From Fremontodendron californicum (lineage: Eukaryota > Streptophyta > Magnoliopsida > Malvales > Malvaceae): a stretch of 64,000 nucleotides of DNA. The stretch's first letter is position 1. Each line of letters opens with the position of its first letter. The DNA lies in assembly GCA_030761205.1 (NCBI GenBank), contig JAULJL010000028.1, positions 9,530,001 to 9,594,000 of the forward strand. Reading direction: 5' to 3'. The position numbers and the translations under genes were made by a program. This document shows positions 10,050 through 20,926 of the stretch, piece by piece. The notes under the pieces are model-generated. The model made no database searches, was not told the DNA's origin, and worked only from the letters and a program-made list of their open reading frames with translations.

Positions 10050-12100
10050 TGATAACTCGTATAATTATATAGTTTTTAGTTATGTTTTATTATTGTTTTG
10101 TGTCAAATACGAGTTATTATTGTTTAGTCTAATTGTGTTTATGATCTTTTATATTTTTATGTAATTTGGTGTTTTTCACAAGTTTCTTTGAGTCATTTCA
10201 GATTACTAGAATTAAGGGCAAATCCAGTTCAGTTCCAGTTCCGACACCTTTTTCCATATCAGCTATATCTGGAGTTTCACTGAAGCAATAAGGCTGAAAT
10301 TTTAACCGTGCAAAGTTAAGAGGCATATCTATCTTTTTCATGTTTTACACTTCTTGAAACGGAGTCGTTTTCCCTAGCGAAATCAACCATCAAGTTGGCT
10401 GATGTGCAATGACGTCTGTCCTGAGCAGTTTTCGCATTTTGACCATATCGTCCGGTACACATCAGCAAATGAGCTGAGTCCAACGGCTATGGATCACTAA
10501 CTGATAGGGGAACATATTTCTAGAAGACCATGTGATCAGATAAAGCCTCCAATATTGAATAAATCGACCATCAAGTTGGCTGATGTGCAATGACGTCTGT
10601 GCTGACCTGTTTTCGTATTTTGCCCATATCTTCTTCTCCACATCAGAAAATGAGCTGATTCCAACGGCTATGAATCAGTAACTCATAGGGGAACATTTTT
10701 CTAGAAGACCATGTGATCAGATCAGGCCTCCAAGATTGACAAAATCGACCATCAAGTTGGCTGATCAAAATGGTCATACAATATGACGAAAATTGTTAGA
10801 AAAATGCACCCACCTATTATACCTACCTTTGAAATTTGTAAAGCTTGTCTCTTGTCATTTAGCCCTCCAAAATGTGTATAAATAGAGGGCCTTGGATGAT
10901 TGTAGAGGATCATATTATACATAGGTAGGATATTAGCCATTTTAATAAAATTCTCTAAGTTTTCTTCTTCTTTCTTTTCTCTAGTTTTCTTTCTTTTCTC
11001 TAGTTTTCTTTTTCTTTAGAGAGAGCAAGAGGTTGGATAATTAATATTCTTCCTCTTCTTCTTTCTTTCTTTTATTTTCTTCTTAGATTTTCTTTAATTT
11101 TATGTTTATGTTTACAATGCCTATGCTAGGCTAAACTTCTATTTGGTTAAGGGTGATTTCAAAGCTCTAGACATGTTTTATAATTGATTTTCAGATTCTA
11201 TCTATCATTAATTTTCTATCAAAGTTGCTTATGTTCTTCTACAAGAATTGTTCATGATGTTGTCTTGATTTGTTTAGGTGTACAACTAGATAGATCTTGA
11301 TAATTATCTATTGCTAGTTTAGGAGTCTTGATCCGTGTAATTGTCTTGATTTCCTATTCATAAGTGGCAATTTGTGATTAATGATTATGGTCAAGTTTTC
11401 AATAATTGCAAAGTGGAACATAACCTAAGTTGAACAATCCGAGCTTATGTGTTTGTTGCTTAGATCAACCTATCTTTCTCATCATAAAGCTGCCATTAAA
11501 TTGAATCTAGAGAGCTTATTCTAGGTTGTTTGATGGTTAGAGATTAAATAGAGAGCTTGTTCTATTTAACGACAAACTAAGGAAAGATTGGGATAACAGA
11601 GCTTGTTGTTATCTACGGTTGTTAACTTTGATAGTTGGTTGATATTGATAGATCTAAAATTGATTCTTAATGATGTCTAGTGGTGGAGAATGAAACCTTA
11701 ACCATATTTTTCATATTTGATTCTTCTTACTTACTTGTTTTCTTACTTTTCTAGTTTGCTTATTTTTAAAAGTATATTTATTTTTATTGGCTGGTTATAC
11801 CGCCAAAGTTGTATATTAACTTTGTTTTATTTTTATTGGCTGGTTATACCGCCTAATTTAGTATATATATTTTTATTGGCTGGTTATACCGCCTTGCATC
11901 TTATTCTTATTATTTACTTTAGTTTAAATCTGGCTTCAAAAACCCCTTTTCTTTTATTGTTTTCTTTGAATGTAAGTTATAAACTAATAACTCATAAATT
12001 AAAACCCAATCCCTGAGGACTCGACCCTTGCTAACTACTATACTTACAATTGATCTTTTTAGTGCAAGGTTAAATAAGATACACTTTTTTGGGTGCATCA
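10050..12100 (+). repeat. 3' LTR of the gag-only element
   Basis: 2,051 bp. Differences from the 5' LTR that I could see: six single-base changes (near 10244, 10408, 10647, 10669, 10917 and 11993) and one fewer 40-bp unit. The TATA box is at 10877-10885. Confidence 0.92.
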
Positions 12101-12105
12101 CAAAC
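12101..12105. other. Right target-site duplication CAAAC
   Basis: Exact repeat of 4977-4981. Confidence 0.9.
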
Positions 12106-12196
12106 TCTCTTTCTTTTTCTTTACATGTGATTTCACTAACCAGACAAAATTATTGTCTCTTTATCTTTGCCAGATTTCTGATTCTCAGCAATGGCC

Positions 12197-12209
12197 AAAG
12201 AGGGGCAGC
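12197..12209 (+). other. Polypurine tract of the Tat/Ogre-like element
   Basis: AAAGAGGGGCAGC lies immediately before TGTAGACAAC, the start of the long LTR. This PPT-LTR junction is of the form common in Tat-lineage elements. Confidence 0.7.
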
Positions 12210-13019
12210 TGTAGACAACTAATTTCGTCCAGGCCCCCTAAACCAGGTAAATTATTCCTTGTACTTTTTTAGAATACAGAAAATCTCTTCTCATCTTGTA
12301 GATGGACCTCCAAGACTTGTGATTCAGAGTTCAGCATGAAAAGTCAATCCGAAAAAAGTCAACTTCGAAAAAGTCAAGTCCAAAAAGTCAACCACTGGAA
12401 AAGTCAACCCTTAGTCAAAATCAAGATTTGAAGATGAATTGAACAATGGTGAAAGAATTTTGATAATCCGAGGTCTACAACGAAAGATATGGAGTTCGAA
12501 ATAGGGGTTATGGAAATTTCAGTGTAGGCGAAGCCCTAATTCAGTAAATTTGGGGGAAAATGCTTAAAGGATCAAATTGGTCAAAATTGGAGGTTCCAAA
12601 TGGAATATAATTAATGACTACGAGTATTGGAAGGGCCAATTGGAAGCAGAACCAAAAGAAAAGTCAATTTGGAAGAAAAATCGAAAATTAGGGTTTCGGG
12701 TAAAAAGGGTGAATTTTGCAAATTTGGGAAAAACTGCAAAGATGACCCAATTCGATGAAATTGAAACCCCCATTTGATAAAAAATAAGTAAACAAGGATA
12801 GCCCAAGGCCCAGCTTGAAGTGAAACCAATGGAAGAGCCGATTGGAGCAAAAACGGAAAACGAGAAAATTCCTGAGTTTGAAAAGGGGAAAACAAAATCG
12901 GAGAAGAATTTGATCGTAACAATTGGGCATTTTTGGACCAACTCAAATTCAATATAATAAAAAGAAAGCGGAAAAAGAAAATCCAGAAATCGGACCCGTT
13001 TTGAGTGAAATCGAGGTTT

Positions 13020-13790
13020 CGAAGATTAGAGGGCAATTTTGGAAAACCCCAAAGAAAATTTTGGGAAATGGAAAACGAGCTCCGAAAATTATGAAAAATT
13101 CCAGATCTGAGTTTCATAATTTTTGAGAGGGATTGGTGAAGAAAAATTTAGAATTGGAGCTCATTTGAAAAATGACAAAGTTCGGGTGCACTAAGTCGAA
13201 ATTCAAGAAGATAATTCTGGGAAAAATAGCAAACAAGCTCCAAACGTTATGAAAACTTCAAATCTGAGTTTTATAATTTTTGGAAGAGATCAGTGAAGAA
13301 AAATCCGGAATCGGAGAATTTGAAAAATGGCAAAGTTCGGGTGCACTAAGCCAAAATTCCATAAGATAATTTCGGGAAAAATAGCAAACGAGCTCCAAAA
13401 ATTATGAAAACTTCCAGAACCAAGTTTTATAATTTTTGAAAGATATCGGTGAAGAAAAATCTGGAATGGGAGCTCATTTGAAAAATAACAAAGTTCGGGT
13501 GCACTAAGTCGAAATTCAAGAAGATAATTTCGGGAAAAATAGCAAACGAGCTCCAAAAATTCTAAAAACTTCCAGATCTAAGTTTTATATTTTTTGGAAT
13601 AGATTGGTGAATAAAAATCCAGAATCGGAGTTTAAATAAAAAGGTGAATTTTGGGTGCCACTAACAGAAAAATCCAAGAGAAAATTCCGGGAAAATAGGA
13701 AACGAGCTTGAAAATTTTTGAAAATCTTCAGATCTCAATATTATATTTATTTGGATGGATTGGTGAAAGAAAAACCGGATTTGGGGTCCG
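13020..13790. repeat. Five diverged copies of a ~156-bp tandem repeat in the LTR
   Basis: The word GGGAAAAATAGCAAACGAGC and its variants are centred at about 13065, 13221, 13376, 13534 and 13691, steps of 155-158 bp. Each unit also carries TTCGGGTGCACTAAG and GGTGAAGAAAAATC. Overlapping open frames on both strands (12611-13945) are by-products of the repeat. Confidence 0.75.
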
Positions 13791-14879
13791 TTTGAAATAA
13801 AATTAAGTTGGAAGGCCAAAAGGGCAATTTTACCGAAGAAATCGAAAATGCCCATTTTTGCGAATAAAAAAAAATAGACGAATGACCTGGAAATATCAGA
13901 GCCATTTTCAGCCAGCATCTGATCATGGGGGAGTGTGATCATCATGGATCAAATGGCTAAGCATGGATAGCAAGATGTCATTTCTAAATGTCCTTGTTCA
14001 TCCAATAGCCTAGGTGCTTTGTAGAAAAATGAGTACATCCTTCAATGGCCAAGATCAAATGGCAAGATGTCATTTTTATTGTCATGAAAATATCTTTGCT
14101 CCAAGGGCTTAGATTGTTGGAGAAGATGAGCACATATCATCCAAGGACAAAGGATGTTGGAGGAGCATAGGAAGCATGAAGGGTGAAACAAATCAAAGCA
14201 CACTCACTCTAAATATCCAAGGCAGTCGGCCATGAGAGGAGGGGGGGTCAGATTTTTTTCAAGGCATTTTTCATCTAGAGAGAAAAAAGAAAAGAAAGAA
14301 AAGTGGAAAAAAAAAACTGAGAGCTCTTGATTTGGAAAGCAAAAGCTAGGTGACTATCTCTATTTCTTCTTCCTTAATGCTTTCGTTGATGTTGTGATTT
14401 TTGTTCTTCTCTTTTTCTTCATGTGATTTGTAAACTTTTTGATAAATAAAAAAGGTTTTCAAAAAATAAATTTTAAAGGTTTTCTATCCTTTGTTCTTCA
14501 TTATTTATCAAATAACTAAGTTGTCAAATTTTTCTACATGTTTCATGCCATAGCCGAAACTTCTTTGATAATTTTGTGCTTGTTCTTGCTTGATATTTCT
14601 TGCTTGGTTAGTTGTGGTAGGATATCTATTTGTTGCTTCATTTTCATGCATTCATCTCATCCCCACTTGATTTTTTACTTAAACCAACCAATGGCTCAAA
14701 GCCAAGCTCTCATGAGCATGCTTGTGGAAAATGAAATGTTGTGCAAATTGGATTTTATGATTTTTCTCACCATGCATTCCTTGTCCAAATTTAAAGATTT
14801 TTTAACCACAGGTTGTAGACCCTTAAGGAGCCTCTAGTATTTTTTTTTTTTTTGTGATTTTTGAATTTTTCTGTCAAAG

Positions 14880-15260
14880 GTTTAAAATTTAATTTTTGCA
14901 AAATTGTTTTTAACCCACTGTCTTGATTTTGGGTGAAAATTGGTAATAGTATCTGTGCTCCAAAAATTAAGCTGATGTTTTTCCATAGAGGTAAACATGT
15001 CCTAGGTCTACCCTAATTTTTTCAAAAAATTTTGAAATTTTTTAGGAGGTCAAAAAAATAGGTTTCCAAAACTGCCTAATGGATTTTGACAAAACAATTT
15101 TTAACTCACTATCTTAATTTTGGGTAAAAATCGGTCATCGTATCCATGCTCCAAAAATTAAGATTATTTTTTCCCATAGAGGTAGACATGTTCTGAGTCT
15201 CCCATAATTGTTTTATATTTTTCTGAAATTTTTTAGAAGGGAAAAAAATAGGTTTTCAAA
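14880..15260. repeat. Direct duplicate with 191-bp period in the LTR
   Basis: CAAAAATTAAG occurs at 14961 and 15152. The surrounding sequence (AACCCACTGTCTTGATTTTG against AACTCACTATCTTAATTTTG) aligns over about 180 bp. Confidence 0.6.
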
Positions 15261-16007
15261 ACTGACAGTGAGGGTCAGATTTGTTTTCAAAAAAGAAATA
15301 ATTTTCTGTTTTGGTTAAAATATTAAGAGGGGGCTGATTTGGGGCATTATCTACTGTCTTAGGTTAATTTTCCAAGTTATTTTAATCATAAAATTCGATT
15401 TTATAAAATTCGGATCAAGGGTGGTCAACCCGGGTTTCAAAACTAGGAAGATAGGGCCTTTTAAAGGATGGGGGTTCGACCATGAGGCCATTTTCATCCT
15501 AAAAATTCCAACTTTTTTTTAATCTGAGCCTAAAGTCTTTAAATTTTTGAAAATTCGATTTTTAAAAATCTTCCTAAGGTAGTCGGATACCTTTTTTAGG
15601 TATACAGATGTCCTTACTTCAAGGAAGAAATGCATTTCCATGCATTGCATTTTAAAAAATGTTTTTACTTAACTTGTCATAAAAACGTGTGTTTCGGCTT
15701 CCTAAACATTTGGCTAGAATTAGTTCCTAACCTTTGTCGGGTTGTCGGGGAGATTAGAAAATTATTCAACGCACGTGTTTATGAAATTGAAAGACATTGG
15801 ATTTTGTTTTATTTGGAATCATATAAATGTCATAAGAAAGAAATATTTTTCGAGCTTTGTAGGGTTTGCCAGGAAGTACGGTAATATTTTCTAGCATATG
15901 CTATTTCTATGATTCCTCACATGAATAATTCATTTCAAATAATAATGTGTGCATGTAACCATGATGTGATTATGAATATTTTATGATAATTCCATTTTGT
16001 TGATTTT

Positions 16008-17560
16008 GCCATGTCATTCATATGCCATGTCATTCACATGCCATGTCATTCATTGTGCCTCGTCATTCACATGCCATGTCATTCATATGCCATGTCATTC
16101 ATATGTCATTGTCATTCATGTCATTCACATGCCATGTCATTCATTATGCCATGTCATTCATATTCCATGTCATCCATATGCCACGTCATTCATATGCCAT
16201 GTCATTCATTATGCCATGTCATTCATTATGCCATGTCATTCATTAGGCCATGTCATTCAAATGCCATGTCATTCATATGCCATGTCATTCATTATGCCAT
16301 GTCATTCACATGCCATGTCATCCATATGGCCATGTCATTTGCATGCCATGTCATCGATATTGCCATGTCATTCATATTCCATGTCATTTATATGCCATGT
16401 CATTCACATGCCATCACCATGCATTCGGCCATTCACATGCCATCACTATGACCATTCGGCCACTATGATACTTCATACATGTCATTATATTTTATGCCAT
16501 ATCAATCATATAGCATATCATTTGCCATGTCATTTAGTGTTTGAACCCATTTCATGTCATGATTAAGCATGTCATGACCATTCGATCACCATGACTTTTC
16601 TCCCATTTCATTCTATTTTCATGACACATCCATATTTCATGCTATGTCACCTATGCCATGTCATCATATTATGTCATGTCATCTTGCTTGCCATGTCGAT
16701 TTCAATCACATGCCATGTCATCCTATGCAATGTCATCATTTCATGCCATGTCATCATTTCATGCCATGTCACCTATCCCATGTCATCATTTCATGCTATG
16801 TCACCTATGCCGTGTCATCATTTCATGTCACCTATGCCAAGTCATCATTTCATGCCACATTACCTATGCCATGTCACCTATGTCGTGTCATCATTTCATG
16901 CCATGTCACCTATGCCATGTCATCATTTCATGCCATGCCATCATTTCATGCCATGTCACATATGCCATGTCATCCTTTCATGCCATGTCACCTATGTCGT
17001 GTCATCATTTCACGTCATGTCACCTATGCCATGTTATCATTTTATGTTATCAAGAATTTGCCATGTCATTTGCATCATGTCATCCATAGATTAGGTTATG
17101 TATATGCTATGTCATCCTTATGCTATGTCATTCATATGCCATGTCATTTTGTTTGCCATGTCGATTTCATTCACATGACATTCATTCATGTGCCATGTCA
17201 TTCATATGCCATGTCATTTTGTTTTGCCATGTCGATTTCATTCACATGACATTCATTCTCATGCCATGTCATTTGTTTGACATGTCATTCACATGACACT
17301 CATTCTTATGCCATGTCATTCATATGCCATGTCAGTTTATTTGCCATGTCGATTTCATTCACATGACATTAATTCACATGCCATATCATTCGTATGCCAT
17401 GTCATTTTGTTTGCCATGTCGATTTCATTCACATGACATTCATTCTTATGTCATGTCATTCATATTTCATGTCATTTATTATTTGGCTATGTCATTTAAA
17501 TTTTGTCATGTCATAATAACTTATTTGCCATGCCATGTTAATCATGCATGTTATACCTTC
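16008..17560. repeat. Satellite-like array of a 16-bp unit in the LTR
   Basis: The basic unit is CCATGTCATTCATATG, with many one-base variants and some 17-bp forms. From 16008 to about 16450 it runs mostly as 16-bp units. From about 16620 to 17080 it pairs into 32-bp units with CACCTATG. From about 17100 to 17480 it forms longer units of roughly 70 bp containing GTCGATTTCATTCACATGAC. Long open frames in all plus frames (peptides rich in M, C, H, S and I) come only from the repeat and are not genes. Confidence 0.88.
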
Positions 17561-18278
17561 AAGTTTTAATTTTAATTTGCACATTCATGATCATCCAACT
17601 TTTTGAAAATTGAGATTTTTTTAATAAAATAAGACAATATCCCCGTGTTATTATAATTCATAAATTCTCCTCCGGGTTGCCGGGGAGTCTTCATCAACTA
17701 TATTAACGAAGGAATACCCTTTTAAAAAAAGTATGATGCAGAGATTTTCTAAGTAAATAAAATTTCTATGTTTCACCGGGTCTGCCAGGGAATATAGGAA
17801 AATTTTGAGTTAATAAATTCCGGATCATTTTCAACTATAAATGTGATTATTTTTCTTTAAAATGAGAATTATTTTAAAATGCCAATTTCAAAACCGATTT
17901 TCACCAAGACTCGAGACAACACATGCTTAATAAGGTGTCGTTTTATACGGGCGTTGTGGGGGTGCTAATCTTTCCCCGCACATATCCGATTCCCGAACCC
18001 GCTTCTTTGATTTCTCTGGTTTAAAAGTGCATACTTCGAAATTGGTTTTAAAAATGTTTTAATTAATTTTAAAATATTTTACAAAATCGATTTTAATAGG
18101 TGGCCGATCACACCTAGCCAAAAAAGATTGGTGGTGACTCCATTTCTTTTTCAAGATTGTTTTCAAACCCTCATTATATTTCAAGAGGAATTAAGTCGTC
18201 TTTTCCTCTGTTTCCCTAAATGTCACACTTAACGAGTAATGTCTCGCAATGGGACTTGTTATTTTTTAGGTTGCGACA

Positions 18279-18688
18279 ATTCTCATATCTTGGTTTCCAA
18301 GTAGGGTATAAGCAGAATACTCTTAATGAGAGATCACTTATATGAATGAGAAATATGGTCGTTTCTTTGAGGATTTCTAAAGGCTGAATTCTCTAAAGCA
18401 TTCATGAAACCAGGAGTTGTTCAGGGTCAAAATGAACACAACCGTGAGAATTAATAGAATCTCTAGGTAGAGACTATGTGAGTACTATTGTCTTGGTTTA
18501 CACGAAAGGCTGAATAGTTCAAGACATCGCGTTCATTAGTTAGTTGAGTAAATTCGATAGTACTTCACTAGGGAAGGTTCAAAGCCAAAAGCTACCTCTC
18601 CTGATGTAGTTTTTTTCCACTTCAATTTTCTCTCTACGAATTCTTTGAGTCTTTTTTTGATCTGACAATTTTCATTCATGTGGGGGAT
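18279..18688 (+). mobile_element. Ty1/copia 3' internal end
   Basis: About 400 bp of non-coding sequence with no recognised reading frame, ending in a polypurine tract CATGTGGGGGAT (18677-18688) right before the LTR. The sequence GTGGGGGATTGTTGGA at this junction is characteristic of many plant copia elements. The left boundary is the end of the gypsy LTR that interrupts it. Confidence 0.6.
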
Positions 18689-19369
18689 TGTTGGATTTGG
18701 TTTTCAACTTATATATATAGTGAATGTGAAATTGGATTGGTGTGATATACACGTTCATGAATTATAGAAATTCATGAACTCAATTTATGTTATTGATAAA
18801 TTTGTTCATAACTGTACCATGTATATTCATATTAATTAATATACATTCATGTATTTATGTTTAATGTTCATTCATGTATTAAGATCATTCATGTATTTTT
18901 AGGTCCCCAGTGACCTATAAATAGGTGCATTGTGATTATGGGAATCTCATTCAACTATTCACAAGATTCAACAATTCTTAAGCTCATTCTCTTCCTTTGT
19001 TGCTCTACTTTTCTAAGGATATTGTCTTATCTATTTCTTCTACTCTAAAGCTTAGGAATCTGTCATTGTAAAGAGAAAATTGAGTCAAATTCCTTAAGTT
19101 CGTAGACCTTGAAAATTTGTGCAATTCTTCAAAGTGGTGTTGTAGAAATCCTGGGAGGTAATTGCAATGAAACCGTGTGCACCAAGTGACGGGCAATTTC
19201 GCCTTAAGGACAAAGGGTTCAATCCTTGATAACAACGTTAAGTTCTCTATACTTCAATTTTTCCTTCTACAAGTAAGTTCTCTAAAATTCTATTGGGCAT
19301 GCTATTTAATTATTATGAGTAAATATTTTCAATAAGGTTTTTATAAATATACAAAATATATCTCTAACA
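18689..19369 (+). repeat. Ty1/copia 3' LTR
   Basis: 681 bp, starting TGTTGGATTT and ending ATCTCTAACA, with matching short inverted ends. A TATA box, TATAAATAG, lies near 18917. The copia assignment rests on the terminal sequence and PPT context, since no coding part is in the window. Confidence 0.65.
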
Positions 19370-19452
19370 TATCCATGTCCGGATATGCATCGAATACAAA
19401 TATCAAACACAAATACCACAAGAAAAATAAAAAGTTGGAACAACATAGCCGT
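19370..19452 (-). repeat. Truncated hAT-like MITE (family A), cut by the copia LTR
   Basis: Read on the minus strand it begins CTATGTTGTTCCAACT and runs through GCATATCCGGACATGGATA, matching the first half of the complete copy at 47575-47757. It stops exactly at the copia LTR end, so the copia element landed inside it. Confidence 0.6.
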
Positions 19453-19635
19453 CCATCACCCATCTCCTTTTCAATTTAACTTGCAATCTGCAACAACTTT
19501 TACGGGGACGAAACTAATCCTACCCACTCAACAAATCCCCCAATTACTAAAAATCTAATACTACGAAGTAAACAATTTATAAGCTACAAGAACCACATGA
19601 AACTAAACCTTTTCTCACTACATGAGATGAGCTAT

Positions 19636-19815
19636 TTATATTACTCGGATTCGGATGTAAGTGTCGGATACTGGTATATGTCTAGCACGGGTATATTCAA
19701 TTTTTTCTAAGTTTTTTCATGTATTTGGAAGGTCATATCCCTATACCCATGTTCAGATATACGTCGGAAATAGATATCGGACACAGATATTTCAAAAAAA
19801 ATAGTGAAGACTCGA
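19636..19815 (-). repeat. hAT-like MITE family A, diverged copy
   Basis: Aligns by eye in reverse to the family: ATTACTCGGATTCGGATG at one end, CATGTATTTGGAAGGTCATA in the middle, and GACTCGAAACAATATA at the other end, which runs into a TA microsatellite (about 19817-19846). Clear duplications are not visible. Confidence 0.6.
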
Positions 19816-20123
19816 AACAATATATATATATATATATATATATATCTCAGATTACTCTACCATGCCCTATTTAACAGCTAATGTAATAAAAACTGCAGAA
19901 ACCATCCAAATTAAACAACAAAAATGCGAAGATACCAAACTTTGAATCACTAAAAAACAAAACAAACTAAACCTTTTCCCCAAATATGCGGTCATCTATA
20001 AGATCATATTATGCCAAAATTGATACCAAGAAAATACCAACCTTTGCAAACTTAAATTTTGTATCAGCCATAACAACAACAAGCTAAGCCCTTTCCCGCT
20101 ACATTTGTGCAGCCATATAGATC

Positions 20124-20293
20124 ACATTACACCTATGTTACTCGAACTCGGGTGTGAGTGTCAAACACGGGTATGTTTAATTTGTTCTAAGTTTTTTAAT
20201 GTATTTGGAGGGCCCTTGGGGATCATATTCTCATACCCATGTCCGAATGTACGTCGAACACAGAATGAAGAATCGAAGCAACATAACATTACA
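20124..20293 (-). repeat. hAT-like MITE family A with 8-bp duplication
   Basis: The element is 20132-20285 (154 bp), beginning CCTATGTTACTCGAACTC and ending CGAAGCAACATA. It is flanked by ACATTACA at 20124-20131 and 20286-20293. An 8-bp duplication is the hallmark of hAT transposons. It has no coding capacity. Confidence 0.75.
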
Positions 20294-20517
20294 CTGCTGT
20301 GTCCTAATTATCATCTAACACAATACAAACATATTAACCAAGAAAAATCGCTAAGATCATAGAATTGAAAATCTAGACACTGCCAAGAAGCCAAAATTCA
20401 GTCATTCAAAACCAAAACAAACTAAGTTGGTATGTTAGGTTGGCTATAAGGATCATATGATCATGAGACTTTGCTATCAATTCATACTACAAAAAAACAC
20501 ACAAGCAATATGAAAAG

Positions 20518-20926
20518 GATTATTATCCTGTACATTAGCGATAGACCTTTTTAACTCCACAAACGGGATTTACACGCTTCCGTAACTTTTAATATGACTT
20601 ATATCTATACAAACTGACCGTTGGATTTAACAATATAATTATACTCTTCGTGCACGTAAAGTTTCGAATCAATCTGATATTCCTATCATATGGAACGAGA
20701 ATACTGTCTTTTTCAATATATATTTAACGGTTGAAAGTTTTTTACATTGGAACAAATAGTTCAACATTTTTAATTTACTCGAAACTCGACGTGAATGATC
20801 TACGCGAATAGAACACGAAATACGACGGTCGGATTAAAAAATATAAATCATATAAAAGATTACGGAAACGTGTAAATTCCGCTTATGAAATTAAAGAAGT
20901 CTACTATCAGTGTACAAGATAATAAT
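20518..20926. repeat. Inverted-repeat MITE (family B)
   Basis: The left end GATTATTATCCTGTACATTA and the reverse complement of the right end (GATTATTATCTTGTACACTG) match imperfectly over about 70 bp, down to ATTTACACG. The middle region has a relative at 34319-34575. No clear target duplication and no gene. Confidence 0.65.

Larger units (their letters stand above)
4982..12100 (+). mobile_element. Complete non-autonomous gag-only LTR retrotransposon (TR-GAG/LARD-like)
   Basis: The element is 7,119 bp with two LTRs (4982-7072 and 10050-12100) that start TGATAACTCG and end GGGTGCATCA. It has a primer site at 7079-7096, a gag-like frame (7216-8154), a long non-coding stretch and a polypurine-like tract before the 3' LTR. 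The perfect 5-bp duplication CAAAC shows a single insertion into the older gypsy element. By eye the LTRs differ at about six bases and by one 40-bp repeat unit, so the insertion is recent. No pol domains are present, so it must borrow enzymes, probably from an Athila-like gypsy element judging by the tRNA-Asp-type primer site and the gag type. Confidence 0.9.
1..18278 (+). mobile_element. Tat/Ogre-like Ty3/gypsy retrotransposon, 5' end outside window, interrupted by a younger element
   Basis: Seen in order are a decayed gag end (1-420), a long non-coding internal region with tandem repeats (420-4981), a nested younger element (4982-12100), the resumed internal end with a polypurine tract (12197-12209), and a very long 3' LTR (12210-18278). 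The gag CX2HX5HX4C knuckle, tandem repeats upstream of the 3' LTR and an LTR of about 6 kb are known traits of the Tat/Ogre lineage. I saw no protease, RT, RNase H or integrase, so this copy appears pol-deleted. The 5' LTR lies left of base 1. It abuts Ty1/copia sequence at 18279, so it probably inserted into that element. The lineage call is by motif recognition only. Confidence 0.72.
12210..18278 (+). repeat. 3' LTR of the Tat/Ogre-like element, about 6.07 kb
   Basis: It starts TGTAGACAAC and ends GGTTGCGACA, imperfect inverted ends with TG and CA. Inside are AGTCAACC-type words (12345-12415), 156-bp repeats (13020-13790), a 191-bp duplicate (14880-15260), a 16-bp satellite (16008-17560), and near the right end the phrase GTGGGGGTGCTAATCTTTCC (17956-17975), a form of the conserved U5 motif of Tat LTRs. 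The size is at the top of the range known for plant LTRs and fits Ogre. An alternative start at 13935 (after CATGGGGGAG) cannot be excluded. Confidence 0.65.

Noticed and set aside
12577..13945. Overlapping open frames of up to 168 codons on both strands
   Set aside because: They follow the 156-bp LTR repeats and have phenylalanine-rich, non-protein-like composition.
13921..13945. Alternative gypsy LTR start at 13935 after a CATGGGGGAG purine tract
   Set aside because: The TGTAGACAAC start at 12210 has a better polypurine tract and better inverted match to the right end; kept as an alternative only.
16008..16450. Possible CRISPR-like array
   Set aside because: The repeat is 16 bp with no unique spacers, and the sequence is a plant LTR.
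15997..17569. Several overlapping open frames of 72-201 codons rich in Met, Cys, His and Ser
   Set aside because: They occur in all plus frames of a 16-bp satellite whose unit has no stops; they are repeat by-products, not cysteine-rich proteins.
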